64,000 bases of DNA from Pseudomonas sp. A34-9 (GTDB lineage Bacteria > Pseudomonadota > Gammaproteobacteria > Pseudomonadales > Pseudomonadaceae): positions 1,886,501 to 1,950,500 of the forward strand of contig NZ_CP119967.1 in assembly GCF_029543085.1 (NCBI RefSeq), written 5' to 3'. Shown here in pieces: positions 7,014 through 17,041 of this stretch. Position 1 is the first letter of the stretch; every line of letters starts with the position of its first letter. The translations under genes and the position numbers were made by a program. The notes beneath the pieces were generated by a model, which was given only the letters and a program-made list of their open reading frames with translations, ran no database searches and had not been told where the DNA came from.

Positions 7014-9143
7014 GTGGATCGCTCTCAGTTATTCAACACTGCTCGCTCGAATGTTGCCGACCTCAGTCGAGGCAATCTGGGCGTGCCATTGTTGCTGCTG
7101 GTGATGCTGGCGATGATGATGTTGCCGGTGCCGCCGTTCCTGCTCGACGTGTTTTTCACCTTCAACATCGCGCTGTCGATTGTGGTGCTGCTGGTTTGCG
7201 TGTACGCGCTGCGGCCGCTGGATTTCGCCGTGTTCCCGACGATTCTGCTGGTCGCGACGTTGTTGCGGCTGGCGTTGAACGTGGCGTCGACGCGGGTGGT
7301 CATGCTCCACGGTCAGGACGGCCACGCCGCCGCCGGTAAGGTGATCCAGGCCTTTGGTGAGGTGGTGATCGGCGGTAACTACGTGGTCGGTATCGTGGTC
7401 TTCGCCATTTTGATGATCATCAACTTCGTCGTGGTGACCAAGGGTGCCGGGCGGATTTCCGAGGTGAGCGCGCGCTTCACCCTCGATGCGATGCCCGGCA
7501 AACAAATGGCGATCGACGCCGACCTCAACGCCGGCCTGATCGACCAGAACCAGGCCAAGATGCGTCGTCAGGAAGTCGCCCAGGAGGCCGAGTTCTACGG
7601 TTCGATGGACGGTGCCAGCAAGTTCGTCCGTGGTGACGCCATCGCCGGCCTGTTGATTCTGTTCATCAACCTTATCGGCGGTATGGCCGTCGGTATCTTC
7701 CAGCACAACATGAGCTTCGGCGATGCCGGTCGGGTTTACGCCTTGCTGACCATCGGTGACGGTTTAGTGGCGCAATTGCCATCACTGTTGTTATCGACAG
7801 CGGCAGCGATCATGGTGACCCGTGCTTCCGGCTCGGAAGACATGGGCAAGCAGATCAATCGTCAGATGTTCGCCTCGCCGAAAGCGCTGGCGGTGGCGGC
7901 CGGTTTGATGGCGGTGATGGGCCTGGTGCCGGGCATGCCGCACTTCTCCTTCCTGACCATGGCGGCGCTGGCTGCGGGTGGCGCGTACCTGTTCTGGAAG
8001 AAGCAGAACGTGGCCAAGGTCGTGGCGCTGGAAGAGGTCAAGCGCCAGCAAGAGCTACTGCCGTCGCCGGCCCGCGCCATGGAAACCAAGGAGCTGGGCT
8101 GGGATGACGTGACGCCGATCGACATGATCGGCCTGGAAGTCGGCTATCGTCTGATCCCGCTGGTGGATCGCAACCAGGGCGGGCAGTTGCTGGCGCGGAT
8201 CAAGGGCGTGCGCAAGAAACTCTCGCAGGATCTGGGCTTCCTGATGCCGACCGTGCACATTCGCGACAACCTCGATCTGGCGCCAAGCGCTTATCGCCTG
8301 ACGTTGATGGGGGTGATCCTCGCCGAAGCCGAGATCTATCCGGACCGCGAGCTGGCGATCAACCCGGGCCAGGTCTACGGCACGCTCAACGGTATCAACG
8401 CCAAAGATCCGGCTTTCGGCCTGGAAGCGGTGTGGATCGAAATCAGCCAGCGTGCGCAGGCACAATCCCTCGGTTACACGGTGGTGGATGCCAGCACCGT
8501 GGTCGCGACGCACTTGAACCAGATTCTGTACAAGCACTCCAGCGAGCTGATCGGCCACGAAGAAGTGCAGCAACTCATGCAATTGCTGGCCAAAAGCTCG
8601 CCGAAACTGGCTGAAGAGCTGGTGCCGGGCGTGGTATCGCTGTCGCAACTGCTCAAAGTGCTGCAAGCGCTGTTGGCCGAACACGTGCCGGTGCGCGATA
8701 TCCGCAGCATTGCCGAAGCCATCGCCAACAACGCTGCGAAGAGTCAAGATACCGCCGCGTTGGTGGCTGCGGTGCGCGTTGGCGTATCGCGTGCCATCGT
8801 CCAAAGCATTGTAGGCACTGAGTCCGAGCTGCCTGTGATCACCTTGGAGCCAAGGTTGGAACAAATATTGCTCAATAGTCTGCAGAAGGCAGGACAAGGC
8901 TCGGAAGAGGGTGTTCTGCTGGAGCCAAGCATGGCCGAGAAGCTGCAGCGTTCGCTCATCGAAGCGGCGCAGCGTCAGGAAATGCAAGGTCAGCCGGTGA
9001 TCCTTTTGGTCGCTGGCCCGATCCGCGCGATGCTCTCGCGCTTTGGCCGCCTCGCAGTCCCTGGGCTGCATGTGCTGGCCTACCAGGAAATACCGGACAA
9101 CAAGCAAGTGACCATCGTTGCGACAGTAGGGCCCAACGGCTGA
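7014..9143 (+). CDS. flhA: Flagellar export gate protein FlhA
   Basis: FlhA (709 aa) is the nonameric inner-membrane export gate that receives flagellar chaperone-substrate complexes and couples export to the proton motive force. The N-terminal half has about eight membrane segments with the FHIPEP-type region (FPTILLVATLLRLALNVAST, KGAGRISEVSARFTLDAMPG). The C-terminal half is cytoplasmic (from about residue 330). The start is GTG at 7014, preceded by AAAGGAACGGGG. It is transcribed from the sigma-54 promoter at 6936 and probably continues into flhF 11 bp downstream. Confidence 0.97.
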   Translation: MDRSQLFNTARSNVADLSRGNLGVPLLLLVMLAMMMLPVPPFLLDVFFTFNIALSIVVLLVCVYALRPLDFAVFPTILLVATLLRLALNVASTRVVMLHGQDGHAAAGKVIQAFGEVVIGGNYVVGIVVFAILMIINFVVVTKGAGRISEVSARFTLDAMPGKQMAIDADLNAGLIDQNQAKMRRQEVAQEAEFYGSMDGASKFVRGDAIAGLLILFINLIGGMAVGIFQHNMSFGDAGRVYALLTIGDGLVAQLPSLLLSTAAAIMVTRASGSEDMGKQINRQMFASPKALAVAAGLMAVMGLVPGMPHFSFLTMAALAAGGAYLFWKKQNVAKVVALEEVKRQQELLPSPARAMETKELGWDDVTPIDMIGLEVGYRLIPLVDRNQGGQLLARIKGVRKKLSQDLGFLMPTVHIRDNLDLAPSAYRLTLMGVILAEAEIYPDRELAINPGQVYGTLNGINAKDPAFGLEAVWIEISQRAQAQSLGYTVVDASTVVATHLNQILYKHSSELIGHEEVQQLMQLLAKSSPKLAEELVPGVVSLSQLLKVLQALLAEHVPVRDIRSIAEAIANNAAKSQDTAALVAAVRVGVSRAIVQSIVGTESELPVITLEPRLEQILLNSLQKAGQGSEEGVLLEPSMAEKLQRSLIEAAQRQEMQGQPVILLVAGPIRAMLSRFGRLAVPGLHVLAYQEIPDNKQVTIVATVGPNG

Positions 9144-9154
9144 GGTAGTGGTTT

Positions 9155-10495
9155 ATGCAAGTTAAGCGTTTCTTTGCCGCCGATATGCGTCAGGCCATGA
9201 AGCTGGTTCGTGATGAGCTGGGCGCTGATGCCGCCATCATTGGCAATCGCCGCATTGCCGGCGGTGTCGAGCTGACGGCGGCACTGGATTACAAACTGTC
9301 GGCGCTGGCGCCACGGGTTCCGAACATGGAGCTCGAAGACGAGCTGCGCAAGACCCAGTCGCGCATCGTCACCGCTCAGGCCGAACTGAGCCTGCGTGGC
9401 GAAGCCGACGGCAATAGCAATCGCCAGATCTTTGCCGGGCTGCCGTTGACGGCCGGCCTGCCGCTGACCGCCGCTGAACCGCTGACCGAGCCGACTTATG
9501 CCGCGCCAGCGCGCCCGGCTGCGGCCCCTGCGCAGTCTTCCGGCGGCGTGGATCCGCGTGCACTGGATTCGATGCGCTTTGAATTGAACAGCCTGCGCGA
9601 GCTGATGGAAGTCCAGCTCGGCACCCTGGCCTGGAATCAGCTGCAAGGCAGCCGTCCGGCGCAAGCCAATCTGTATCGTCGTCTGCAACGTATCGGTCTG
9701 TCCGGCCCGTTGTCGCGCGATCTGCTGGCGATGATCACTGATATTGAAGAACCGCGTCAGGCCTGGCGCATGTTGCTCGCGCATCTGGCACGGATGATTG
9801 CCGTACCGGAAGTCGAGCCGCTGGAAGAGGGCGGTATCATTGCCATGGTCGGCCCTGCCGGCATGGGCAAGACCACCACGCTGGCCAAGCTGGCCGCGCG
9901 CTACGTGCTGAAATACGGCGCGCAGAACGTCGCGCTGGTGAGCATGGACAGTTTCCGCATCGGCGCGCAGGAACAACTGAAGACGCTGGGGCGCATTCTC
10001 AATGTGCCGGTGACCCACGTCGACCCGGGCCAATCGCTGGTGCAAGCGCTGGATCCATTGCTGCGCAAGCGCGTGGTGCTGATCGATACTGCCGGCCTGC
10101 AAGCCAGCGATCCGGCCCTGCGCATGCAGCTCGAAAGTCTGGCCGGACGTGGCATTCGCTCAAAAAATTATCTGGTCTTGGCAACCACCAGCCAGAAACA
10201 GGTTCTAACCGCCGCTTATCACAGTTACAAGCGTTGCGGGCTTGCCGGCTGCATCCTGACTAAACTGGATGAAACGGCCAGCCTTGGCGAAGTGTTGAGC
10301 CTGGCGATCAGTCATGAATTGCCGGTCGCGTACCTGACCGATGGCCCACGGATTCCGGATGATCTGCATCTGCCGCGCCGTCATCAACTGGTCAGCCGCG
10401 CCGTCAGCGTGCAAATGCAGGAAGAACCCAGCGAAGAAGCCATGGCTGACATGTTCGCTGATATCTATCACAGCCCGACCAAGCAGGTAGGCTGA
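9155..10495 (+). CDS. flhF: Flagellar placement GTPase FlhF
   Basis: FlhF (446 aa) is an SRP-family GTPase that marks the cell pole for assembly of the polar flagellum. The basic N-terminus begins MQVKRFFAADMRQAMKLVRD. A variable Ala/Pro-rich linker spans about 95-135. The NG domain has the P-loop GPAGMGKTTTLAKL (about 233-246), the DTAGL motif and TKLDE. It is followed by fleN, its functional partner in controlling flagellar number. Confidence 0.96.
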   Translation: MQVKRFFAADMRQAMKLVRDELGADAAIIGNRRIAGGVELTAALDYKLSALAPRVPNMELEDELRKTQSRIVTAQAELSLRGEADGNSNRQIFAGLPLTAGLPLTAAEPLTEPTYAAPARPAAAPAQSSGGVDPRALDSMRFELNSLRELMEVQLGTLAWNQLQGSRPAQANLYRRLQRIGLSGPLSRDLLAMITDIEEPRQAWRMLLAHLARMIAVPEVEPLEEGGIIAMVGPAGMGKTTTLAKLAARYVLKYGAQNVALVSMDSFRIGAQEQLKTLGRILNVPVTHVDPGQSLVQALDPLLRKRVVLIDTAGLQASDPALRMQLESLAGRGIRSKNYLVLATTSQKQVLTAAYHSYKRCGLAGCILTKLDETASLGEVLSLAISHELPVAYLTDGPRIPDDLHLPRRHQLVSRAVSVQMQEEPSEEAMADMFADIYHSPTKQVG

Positions 10496-10502
10496 GGTAT
10501 TC

Positions 10503-10610
10503 ATGAACAGTTTTTGTACCTACATCGATGGTCTGCCATGCATTGTTCCGGTTGTGAACGCGCAGCCAGTAATGTGGCCTCCGTCTATGCAAGACAAGGT
10601 AAAGAAATAA
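10503..10610 (+). CDS. Possible 35-aa small protein between flhF and fleN
   Basis: An ATG at 10503 opens a 36-codon frame (MNSFCTYIDGLPCIVPVVNA...) ending TAA at 10608-10610, one base before the fleN ATG. It fills almost the whole flhF-fleN gap. GCTGAGG (10491-10497) sits upstream at workable spacing. If translated it would couple to fleN, whose RBS (AAGGTAAAG, 10596-10604) lies inside it. It could be chance. I know no family for it. Confidence 0.25.
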   Translation: MNSFCTYIDGLPCIVPVVNAQPVMWPPSMQDKVKK

Positions 10611-10611
10611 C

Positions 10612-11442
10612 ATGGGCAGCATGCATCCCGTACAGGTGATCGCGGTGACCGGCGGCAAAGGTGGCGTCGGCAAGACTAATGTGTCAGTGAACTTGTCGCT
10701 GGCGCTGGCAGAGCTTGGCCGTCGGGTCATGCTGCTGGACGCCGACCTGGGCCTGGCGAATGTCGACGTATTGTTGGGTCTGACCCCTAAACGCACGCTG
10801 GCCGACGTCATCGAAGGCCGGTGCGAATTGCGTGACGTGCTGTTGCAAGGCCCGGGTGGCATTCGCATCGTCCCGGCCGCGTCCGGCACGCAGAGCATGG
10901 TCCACCTGAGCCCGGCGCAACACGCCGGCCTGATTCAGGCCTTCAGCGACATCGGCGACAATCTCGACGTGCTGGTGATCGACACCGCTGCGGGTATTGG
11001 TGACTCGGTAGTCAGTTTCGTACGCGCCGCGCAAGAAGTGTTGCTGGTGGTCTGCGATGAGCCGACCTCGATCACTGACGCGTATGCGCTGATCAAACTG
11101 CTCAACCGCGACTACGGCATGAACCGCTTCCGCGTGCTGGCCAACATGGCGCAGAGCCCGCAGGAAGGGCGCAACCTGTTCGCCAAGTTGACCAAGGTCA
11201 CGGATCGCTTCCTTGACGTGGCCCTACAATACGTCGGCGCCGTGCCTTACGACGAAAGCGTGCGCAAAGCGGTGCAGAAGCAGCGTGCGGTGTACGAAGC
11301 CTTCCCGCGTTTCAAGTGCGCGCTGGCGTTCAAGGCGATCGCGCAGAAGGTCGACACCTGGCCGCTGCCCGCCAACCCGCGTGGCCACCTTGAATTTTTT
11401 GTCGAGCGCCTCGTGCAGCAAACGGCAGGGCCCGTGCTATGA
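10612..11442 (+). CDS. fleN: Flagellar number regulator FleN (FlhG)
   Basis: This 276-aa MinD/ParA-type ATPase limits flagella to the right number by binding the activator FleQ. The deviant Walker A GGKGGVGKT is at residues 14-22, Walker A' region DADLGLANVDVLLG near 43-56, and switch II is VIDTAAGIGDSV. The stop overlaps the ATG of fliA (ATGA at 11439-11442), indicating translational coupling. Confidence 0.96.
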   Translation: MGSMHPVQVIAVTGGKGGVGKTNVSVNLSLALAELGRRVMLLDADLGLANVDVLLGLTPKRTLADVIEGRCELRDVLLQGPGGIRIVPAASGTQSMVHLSPAQHAGLIQAFSDIGDNLDVLVIDTAAGIGDSVVSFVRAAQEVLLVVCDEPTSITDAYALIKLLNRDYGMNRFRVLANMAQSPQEGRNLFAKLTKVTDRFLDVALQYVGAVPYDESVRKAVQKQRAVYEAFPRFKCALAFKAIAQKVDTWPLPANPRGHLEFFVERLVQQTAGPVL

Positions 11443-12179
11443 CCGCAAGCGGTATGAACTACTACAAGAAGTCGGCACGTGACGCGCAGTACGAACTGAT
11501 CGAGCGTTACGCGCCACTGGTCAAACGCATTGCTTATCACTTGCTGGCACGCTTGCCGGCGAGTGTGCAGGTCGAAGACCTGATCCAGGCCGGGATGATC
11601 GGCCTGCTCGAAGTCTCGACCAAATACGACGCCAGCAAAGGCGCCAGTTTCGAAACGTACGCGGGCATACGAATCCGCGGCGCGATGCTCGACGAAGTGC
11701 GCAAAGGGGATTGGGCGCCACGCTCGGTTCACCGCAATACCCGTATGGTCAGCGACGCGATTCGCTCAATTGAAGCTAAAACCGGCCGTGATGCTAAAGA
11801 TCACGAGGTTGCGGCCGAACTCCAATTGAGTCTCGACGATTACTACGGGATTTTGAATGACACCTTGGGCAGCCGCCTGTTCAGTTTCGACGACCTGTTG
11901 CAGGACGGCGAACACGAAGGGCTGCACGAGGATGGCGCCAGTGCTCATATGGAGCCGTCACGCGATCTGGAAGATGAACGTTTCCAGGCAGCGCTGGCGG
12001 ACGCGATTGCCAATTTGCCGGAGCGTGAGCGACTGGTGTTGGCGCTGTACTACGACGAAGAGCTGAACCTCAAGGAGATCGGTGAAGTCCTTGGCGTCAG
12101 TGAATCGCGGGTCAGCCAGTTACACAGCCAGTGCGCGGCCCGTTTGCGGGGGCGTTTGGGGGAGTGGCGAGCGCGCTGA
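11439..12179 (+). CDS. fliA: RNA polymerase sigma factor FliA (sigma-28)
   Basis: FliA (246 aa) is the alternative sigma factor for late flagellar and chemotaxis genes. Region 2 is VEDLIQAGMIGLLEVSTKYD, with FETYAGIRIRGAMLDEVRKG for -10 recognition. Region 4 is LPERERLVLALYYDEELN with the helix-turn-helix LKEIGEVLGVSESRVSQLHS. Its start overlaps fleN by 4 bases. About 150 bp without a gene follow before cheY. Confidence 0.97.
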   Translation: MTASGMNYYKKSARDAQYELIERYAPLVKRIAYHLLARLPASVQVEDLIQAGMIGLLEVSTKYDASKGASFETYAGIRIRGAMLDEVRKGDWAPRSVHRNTRMVSDAIRSIEAKTGRDAKDHEVAAELQLSLDDYYGILNDTLGSRLFSFDDLLQDGEHEGLHEDGASAHMEPSRDLEDERFQAALADAIANLPERERLVLALYYDEELNLKEIGEVLGVSESRVSQLHSQCAARLRGRLGEWRAR

Positions 12180-12345
12180 AGGCAGTGTGGGGACACTGCG
12201 AACGAGGCTGGTGCGGTGATGAACGGCACCGGTCTTGCTCTGTTGTGCTCCAGACAGTCTTCGAGTGCTGCGCCGATTGATTGAAGTGGCGCGTCCAGGT
12301 GCTGGGCGCGTTTAAGACTGCTTGGAGGTCGAATTGAACAAAGAC

Positions 12346-12717
12346 ATGAAAATCCTCATCGTTGATGACTTCTCAACGATGCGGCGGATCATCAAGAACC
12401 TGCTGCGCGATCTTGGGTTCACCAACACCGTCGAGGCTGACGATGGCGTGACTGCCATTCCAGTGCTCAACAGCGGAAGCATCGACTTTCTGGTAACGGA
12501 CTGGAACATGCCGGGCATGACCGGTATCGACCTGCTGCGCCACGTACGTGCCGATGAAAAACTCAAGCACCTGCCCGTACTGATGGTGACTGCAGAAGCC
12601 AAGCGCGAGCAGATCATCGAAGCCGCTCAGGCCGGTGTAAACGGCTACGTAGTCAAACCTTTCACGGCTCAGGCGTTGAAAGACAAAATCGAGAAGATTT
12701 TCGAACGCATCGGCTGA
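12346..12717 (+). CDS. cheY: Chemotaxis response regulator CheY
   Basis: This 123-aa single receiver domain, when phosphorylated by CheA, binds the flagellar switch. The phospho-acceptor is Asp52 in [13 protein letters not shown], with the acidic pair Asp7/Asp8 (ILIVDD) and Lys in VVKPF. The start is uncertain. ATG 12346 gives the family-typical MKILIVDD, but GGAGG at 12324-12328 is best placed for TTG at 12334, which would add MNKD. A GCCGATTG element at about 12271-12278 resembles a sigma-28 -10, without a clear -35. Confidence 0.95.
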   Translation: MKILIVDDFSTMRRIIKNLLRDLGFTNTVEADDGVTAIPVLNSGSIDFLVTDWNMPGMTGIDLLRHVRADEKLKHLPVLMVTAEAKREQIIEAAQAGVNGYVVKPFTAQALKDKIEKIFERIG

Positions 12718-12735
12718 TGAACGCGCGGGGGAGCT

Positions 12736-13524
12736 ATGGAGCATAACGAATCTTCACAGGGCGATTTCGAGTCGACCCTGAAAAAACACGCGGTCGAACT
12801 GGTCGAAAGCCTTGAAAAAGGCAGGTTCGGCGACGCTGTGCAACTGATCCATGAGCTCAATCAGACCCGTGACCGTGGCCTGTATCAGGAAGTCGGCAAG
12901 CTCACACGTGAACTGCACAGTGCGATCGTCAATTTCCAGATCGACCCGAACATGCCGCAGGCCGAGGAAGTGTCGCAAATCACCGACGCCACCGAACGCC
13001 TGGGCTATGTGGTCAAGCTGACAGAGGCCGCGGCCAACCGCACCATGGATCTGGTGGAAAGCGCCACCCCGGTAGTCAATGGTCTGGCTGACGAAGCCCA
13101 GACCTTGAGCGCCGATTGGTCTCGCTTCATGCGTCGCGAGGTCGGGGCTGAAGAGTTCCGCGAGCTGGCGCGCCGGGTCGACGGTTTTCTGTCACGCAGC
13201 AGCACGGACAACCGTGCGGTGTCGAGCAATCTCAACGACATCCTGCTGGCCCAGGATTACCAGGACCTGACCGGTCAGGTGATCAAGCGTGTGACCCAAC
13301 TGGTCACCGAAGTCGAAAGCAATTTGCTCAAACTCGTCCTCATGGCCAGTCAGGTGGACCGCTTTGCGGGCATCGAACATGACCGTGCCGCGATGCTTGC
13401 AGAAAAAGATCCACAAAAACATCTCTCGCAGGGTGAAGGTCCGCAGATTCATGCCGATAAACGAGAAGACGTTGTGTCCGGTCAGGACGATGTGGACGAT
13501 TTGTTATCCAGCCTCGGGTTCTAG
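12736..13524 (+). CDS. cheZ: CheY-P phosphatase CheZ
   Basis: CheZ (262 aa) dephosphorylates CheY-P. It is mainly helical. The active helix with the catalytic Gln is in LLAQDYQDLTGQVIKRVTQL (about 173-192), and the acidic C-terminal tail GQDDVDDLLSSLGF is the CheY-binding peptide. It lies 18 bp after cheY and 54 bp before cheA in the chemotaxis operon. Confidence 0.95.
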   Translation: MEHNESSQGDFESTLKKHAVELVESLEKGRFGDAVQLIHELNQTRDRGLYQEVGKLTRELHSAIVNFQIDPNMPQAEEVSQITDATERLGYVVKLTEAAANRTMDLVESATPVVNGLADEAQTLSADWSRFMRREVGAEEFRELARRVDGFLSRSSTDNRAVSSNLNDILLAQDYQDLTGQVIKRVTQLVTEVESNLLKLVLMASQVDRFAGIEHDRAAMLAEKDPQKHLSQGEGPQIHADKREDVVSGQDDVDDLLSSLGF

Positions 13525-13578
13525 AGTTTTGGAATTTTAGGTTTTTTGGGTTTTTAGACCTGTAGGAGCACCCCATTA

Positions 13579-15849
13579 ATGAGCTTCGGCGCCGATGAAG
13601 AGATCCTTCAGGATTTCCTGGTTGAGGCCGGCGAGATTCTTGAGCAACTGTCCGAACAACTGGTCGAGCTGGAAAGCCGCCCGGATGACGCAGATCTGCT
13701 CAACGCAATTTTTCGCGGTTTCCACACTGTAAAAGGGGGCGCCGGCTTCCTTCAGCTCAACGAGCTGGTGGAGTGCTGTCACATCGCCGAAAACGTGTTC
13801 GACATCCTGCGTAAGGGTGAGCGTCGCGTTGATGCAGAACTGATGGACGTGGTGCTCGAAGCACTGGATGCGGTGAACAGCATGTTCACTGAGGTTCGTG
13901 AGCGTGCACCGATCACCGCTGCCACCCCGGAACTGCTGGCCGCCCTGGCGCGCCTGGCCGAACCGCAAGCGGCGGACGAAGCCCCGGCTTCACCAGTGGC
14001 CGAGATGATCGAAGAACTGGTCGTCGAAGGCGACTCGTCGGGCGACATCACCGATAACGAATTCGAACAACTGCTGGACTCGCTGAACGCCGTCAAGGCT
14101 GAAGCTGAAGCTCCGGCCGCTGCTGCTCCTGCGCAAACGGCCGCTGAAGCCGCGAGCGATGAAATCACTGATGCCGAGTTCGAGTCATTGCTCGATCAGT
14201 TGCACGGAAAGGGCCAGTTCGCGGTGGACGCGATTGCGCCAGTTGCGGCAACCCCTGCGGCACCGGCCAAGGGCGACAGCTCCGACATCACCGACGACGA
14301 ATTCGAAGCGCTGCTCGATCAGTTGCATGGCAAGGGCAACTTCGCCGTGGATGCGCTGGAGTCGGCGATTGCTTCGGCGCCTGCGCCAGCTGCACCGGCC
14401 GCCGCCGCTGCCGGCAGCGACCTGATCAGCGATCACGAATTCGAATCGCTGCTCGACGAATTGCACGGCAAAGGCAAGTTCTCCGAAGTCGGTGCTGCGA
14501 CTGCCGGCTCCGCGTCGACTGTCGCCACACCGGCTGCCAAGGCACCGGCCGCTGCGGCAGCGCCCAAACCTGCCGCCAAGCCTGAGCCAAAAGCCGAAGC
14601 GCCAAAACCGGCTGCCGCCGCGGCACCGGCTCCGGCCCGTGCCGCCGCTGCACCGCCACCGGAAAAACCGGCGAGCGAAGCGGAAACCACCGTGCGTGTC
14701 GACACGGCACGTCTCGACGAAATCATGAACATGGTCGGCGAGTTGGTGCTGGTACGTAACCGTCTGGTGCGCCTGGGCCTGAACAGCGGCGATGAAGCCA
14801 TGCAAAAGGCCGTGTCGAACCTCGACGTGGTCACGGCTGACTTGCAGACCGCCGTAATGAAGACGCGGATGCAGCCGATCAAGAAGGTCTTCGGGCGCTT
14901 CCCGCGTCTGGTTCGTGACCTCGCGCGTCAGCTCAAGAAAGAGATCAACCTGGAACTGGTGGGTGAAGAAACCGACCTCGACAAAAACCTTGTCGAGGCT
15001 CTGGCCGACCCGCTGGTCCACTTGGTGCGCAACGCGGTCGACCACGGCATCGAGTCACCGGAAGAACGCGAAGCATCGGGCAAGGCCCGTGGCGGTCGCG
15101 TGGTACTGGCAGCCGAGCAAGAGGGCGACCACATCTTGCTGTCGATTTCCGATGACGGCAAAGGCATGGACCCGAATGTCCTGCGCGCCATCGCGGTAAA
15201 ACGCGGCGTGATGGACAAGGACGCGGCCGATCGCCTCAGCGATACCGAGTGCTACAACCTGATTTTCGCCCCGGGTTTCTCGACCAAGACCGAGATCTCC
15301 GATGTGTCCGGCCGCGGTGTCGGCATGGACGTGGTGAAGACCAAGATTTCCCAGCTCAACGGTTCGATCAACATTTACTCGACCAAGGGCCAGGGCTCGA
15401 AGATCGTCATCAAGGTGCCGCTGACCCTCGCGATCATGCCAACCCTGATGGTGATGCTCGGCAATCAGGCGTTTGCGTTCCCGTTGGTCAACGTCAACGA
15501 AATCTTCCACCTCGACCTGTCGACCACCAACGTCGTCGACGGTCAGGAAGTGGTGATCGTGCGGGACAAGGCGCTGCCATTGTTCTACCTCAAGCGCTGG
15601 CTGGTCAGCTCCGCCGCTCACGAAGAGCAGCGTGAAGGCCACGTGGTGATCCTTTCGGTGGGCACTCAGCGGATCGGCTTCGTCGTCGATCAACTGGTCG
15701 GTCAGGAAGAAGTGGTCATCAAGCCATTGGGCAAAATGCTGCAGGGCACTCCGGGCATGTCCGGCGCCACCATTACCGGTGACGGCCGCATCGCGCTGAT
15801 TCTCGATGTTCCAAGCATGCTCAAGCGTTACGCCGCACGGCGTATTTGA
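13579..15849 (+). CDS. cheA: Chemotaxis histidine kinase CheA
   Basis: CheA (756 aa) is the core kinase of the receptor array. The P1 domain has the phosphorylated His49 ([13 protein letters not shown]). The long Ala/Pro-rich linker contains repeated acidic motifs: [47 protein letters not shown] and [17 protein letters not shown] (about 154-305). P3 dimerisation, P4 ATPase ([29 protein letters not shown]) and P5 CheW-like domains follow. The repeated motifs probably correspond to the ParP-binding localisation region described for Vibrio CheA, which fits the presence of parC and parP downstream. Confidence 0.96.
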   Translation: MSFGADEEILQDFLVEAGEILEQLSEQLVELESRPDDADLLNAIFRGFHTVKGGAGFLQLNELVECCHIAENVFDILRKGERRVDAELMDVVLEALDAVNSMFTEVRERAPITAATPELLAALARLAEPQAADEAPASPVAEMIEELVVEGDSSGDITDNEFEQLLDSLNAVKAEAEAPAAAAPAQTAAEAASDEITDAEFESLLDQLHGKGQFAVDAIAPVAATPAAPAKGDSSDITDDEFEALLDQLHGKGNFAVDALESAIASAPAPAAPAAAAAGSDLISDHEFESLLDELHGKGKFSEVGAATAGSASTVATPAAKAPAAAAAPKPAAKPEPKAEAPKPAAAAAPAPARAAAAPPPEKPASEAETTVRVDTARLDEIMNMVGELVLVRNRLVRLGLNSGDEAMQKAVSNLDVVTADLQTAVMKTRMQPIKKVFGRFPRLVRDLARQLKKEINLELVGEETDLDKNLVEALADPLVHLVRNAVDHGIESPEEREASGKARGGRVVLAAEQEGDHILLSISDDGKGMDPNVLRAIAVKRGVMDKDAADRLSDTECYNLIFAPGFSTKTEISDVSGRGVGMDVVKTKISQLNGSINIYSTKGQGSKIVIKVPLTLAIMPTLMVMLGNQAFAFPLVNVNEIFHLDLSTTNVVDGQEVVIVRDKALPLFYLKRWLVSSAAHEEQREGHVVILSVGTQRIGFVVDQLVGQEEVVIKPLGKMLQGTPGMSGATITGDGRIALILDVPSMLKRYAARRI

Positions 15850-15898
15850 ATCCGGGGCGGCGGGGCGACAACGTCCCGCTGCACCTAATGGAGTGTTT

Positions 15899-17041
15899 AT
15901 GGCAGTCAAAGTCCTGGTGGTGGACGATTCGGGTTTTTTCCGCCGCCGCGTCTCGGAAATTCTTTCAGCGGATCCGAGCATTCAGGTGGTCGGCACCGCC
16001 ACCAACGGTAAAGAGGCGATCGATCAGGCGCTGGCGCTCAAGCCGGACGTGATCACCATGGACTACGAGATGCCGATGATGGACGGCATCACGGCAGTGC
16101 GGCACATCATGCAGCGCTGCCCGACTCCGGTGTTGATGTTCTCCTCGCTGACGCACGAAGGCGCCCGGGTCACCCTGGATGCGCTGGACGCCGGCGCGGT
16201 GGATTTCCTGCCGAAGAACTTCGAAGACATCTCGCGCAACCCGGAGAAGGTCAAGCAGTTGCTGTGCGAAAAGGTGCATAGCATCTCGCGCAGTAATCGT
16301 CGTTTCAGTGCTTATAGCGCACCTGCGCCAGTGGCTGCGCCTGCGCCTGCACCGACCCCGGCTGCATCCAGCTTCAGCAGCCACAGCACCAGCGCTCCGG
16401 CCCGTCCGGCGCCTGTGCATGCGCCTGTCGCAAGTCGTGCGCCGGCTGCCAGCGCTTCGTCGCCGGCACCGAAACGCAAGGCTTACAAACTGGTGGCCAT
16501 CGGCACCTCGACGGGCGGCCCGGTGGCGCTGCAACGTGTGTTGACTCAGTTGCCGGCGAATTTCCCGGCGCCGATCGTGTTGATCCAGCACATGCCGGCA
16601 GCGTTCACCAAGGCCTTCGCCGAACGTCTCGACAAGCTGTGCCGCATCAGCGTCAAGGAAGCCGAGGATGGCGACATCCTGCGTCCGGGCCTGGCGTTGT
16701 TGGCCCCGGGTGGCAAGCAAATGATGATCGATGGCCGTGGCGCGGTGAAAATCCTCCCGGGCGACGAGCGTCTGAACTACAAGCCGTGCGTGGACATCAC
16801 CTTCGGTTCTGCGGCGAAATCCTACGGCGACAAAGTTCTGGCGGTGGTGCTGACCGGCATGGGCGCCGACGGCCGTGAAGGCGCACGTCTGCTCAAGCAG
16901 GGCGGCAGCGCGGTGTGGGCGCAGGACGAAGCAAGCTGCGTGATCTACGGCATGCCGATGGCCATCGTTAAAGCCGACCTCGCCGACGCGGTATACAGCC
17001 TCGACGACATCGGCAAACACATTGTCGAGGCGTGTATCTGA
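15899..17041 (+). CDS. cheB: Chemoreceptor methylesterase/deamidase CheB
   Basis: CheB (380 aa) removes methyl groups from chemoreceptors when phosphorylated. The receiver domain has Asp55 in [10 protein letters not shown]. An Ala/Pro linker (about 140-195) precedes the catalytic domain, with Ser in IGTSTGGP, His in LIQHMPAAF and Asp in [13 protein letters not shown] 15899 is chosen because [10 protein letters not shown] begins the receiver fold. Its TGA overlaps the motC ATG (TGATG at 17039-17043). Confidence 0.95.
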   Translation: MAVKVLVVDDSGFFRRRVSEILSADPSIQVVGTATNGKEAIDQALALKPDVITMDYEMPMMDGITAVRHIMQRCPTPVLMFSSLTHEGARVTLDALDAGAVDFLPKNFEDISRNPEKVKQLLCEKVHSISRSNRRFSAYSAPAPVAAPAPAPTPAASSFSSHSTSAPARPAPVHAPVASRAPAASASSPAPKRKAYKLVAIGTSTGGPVALQRVLTQLPANFPAPIVLIQHMPAAFTKAFAERLDKLCRISVKEAEDGDILRPGLALLAPGGKQMMIDGRGAVKILPGDERLNYKPCVDITFGSAAKSYGDKVLAVVLTGMGADGREGARLLKQGGSAVWAQDEASCVIYGMPMAIVKADLADAVYSLDDIGKHIVEACI

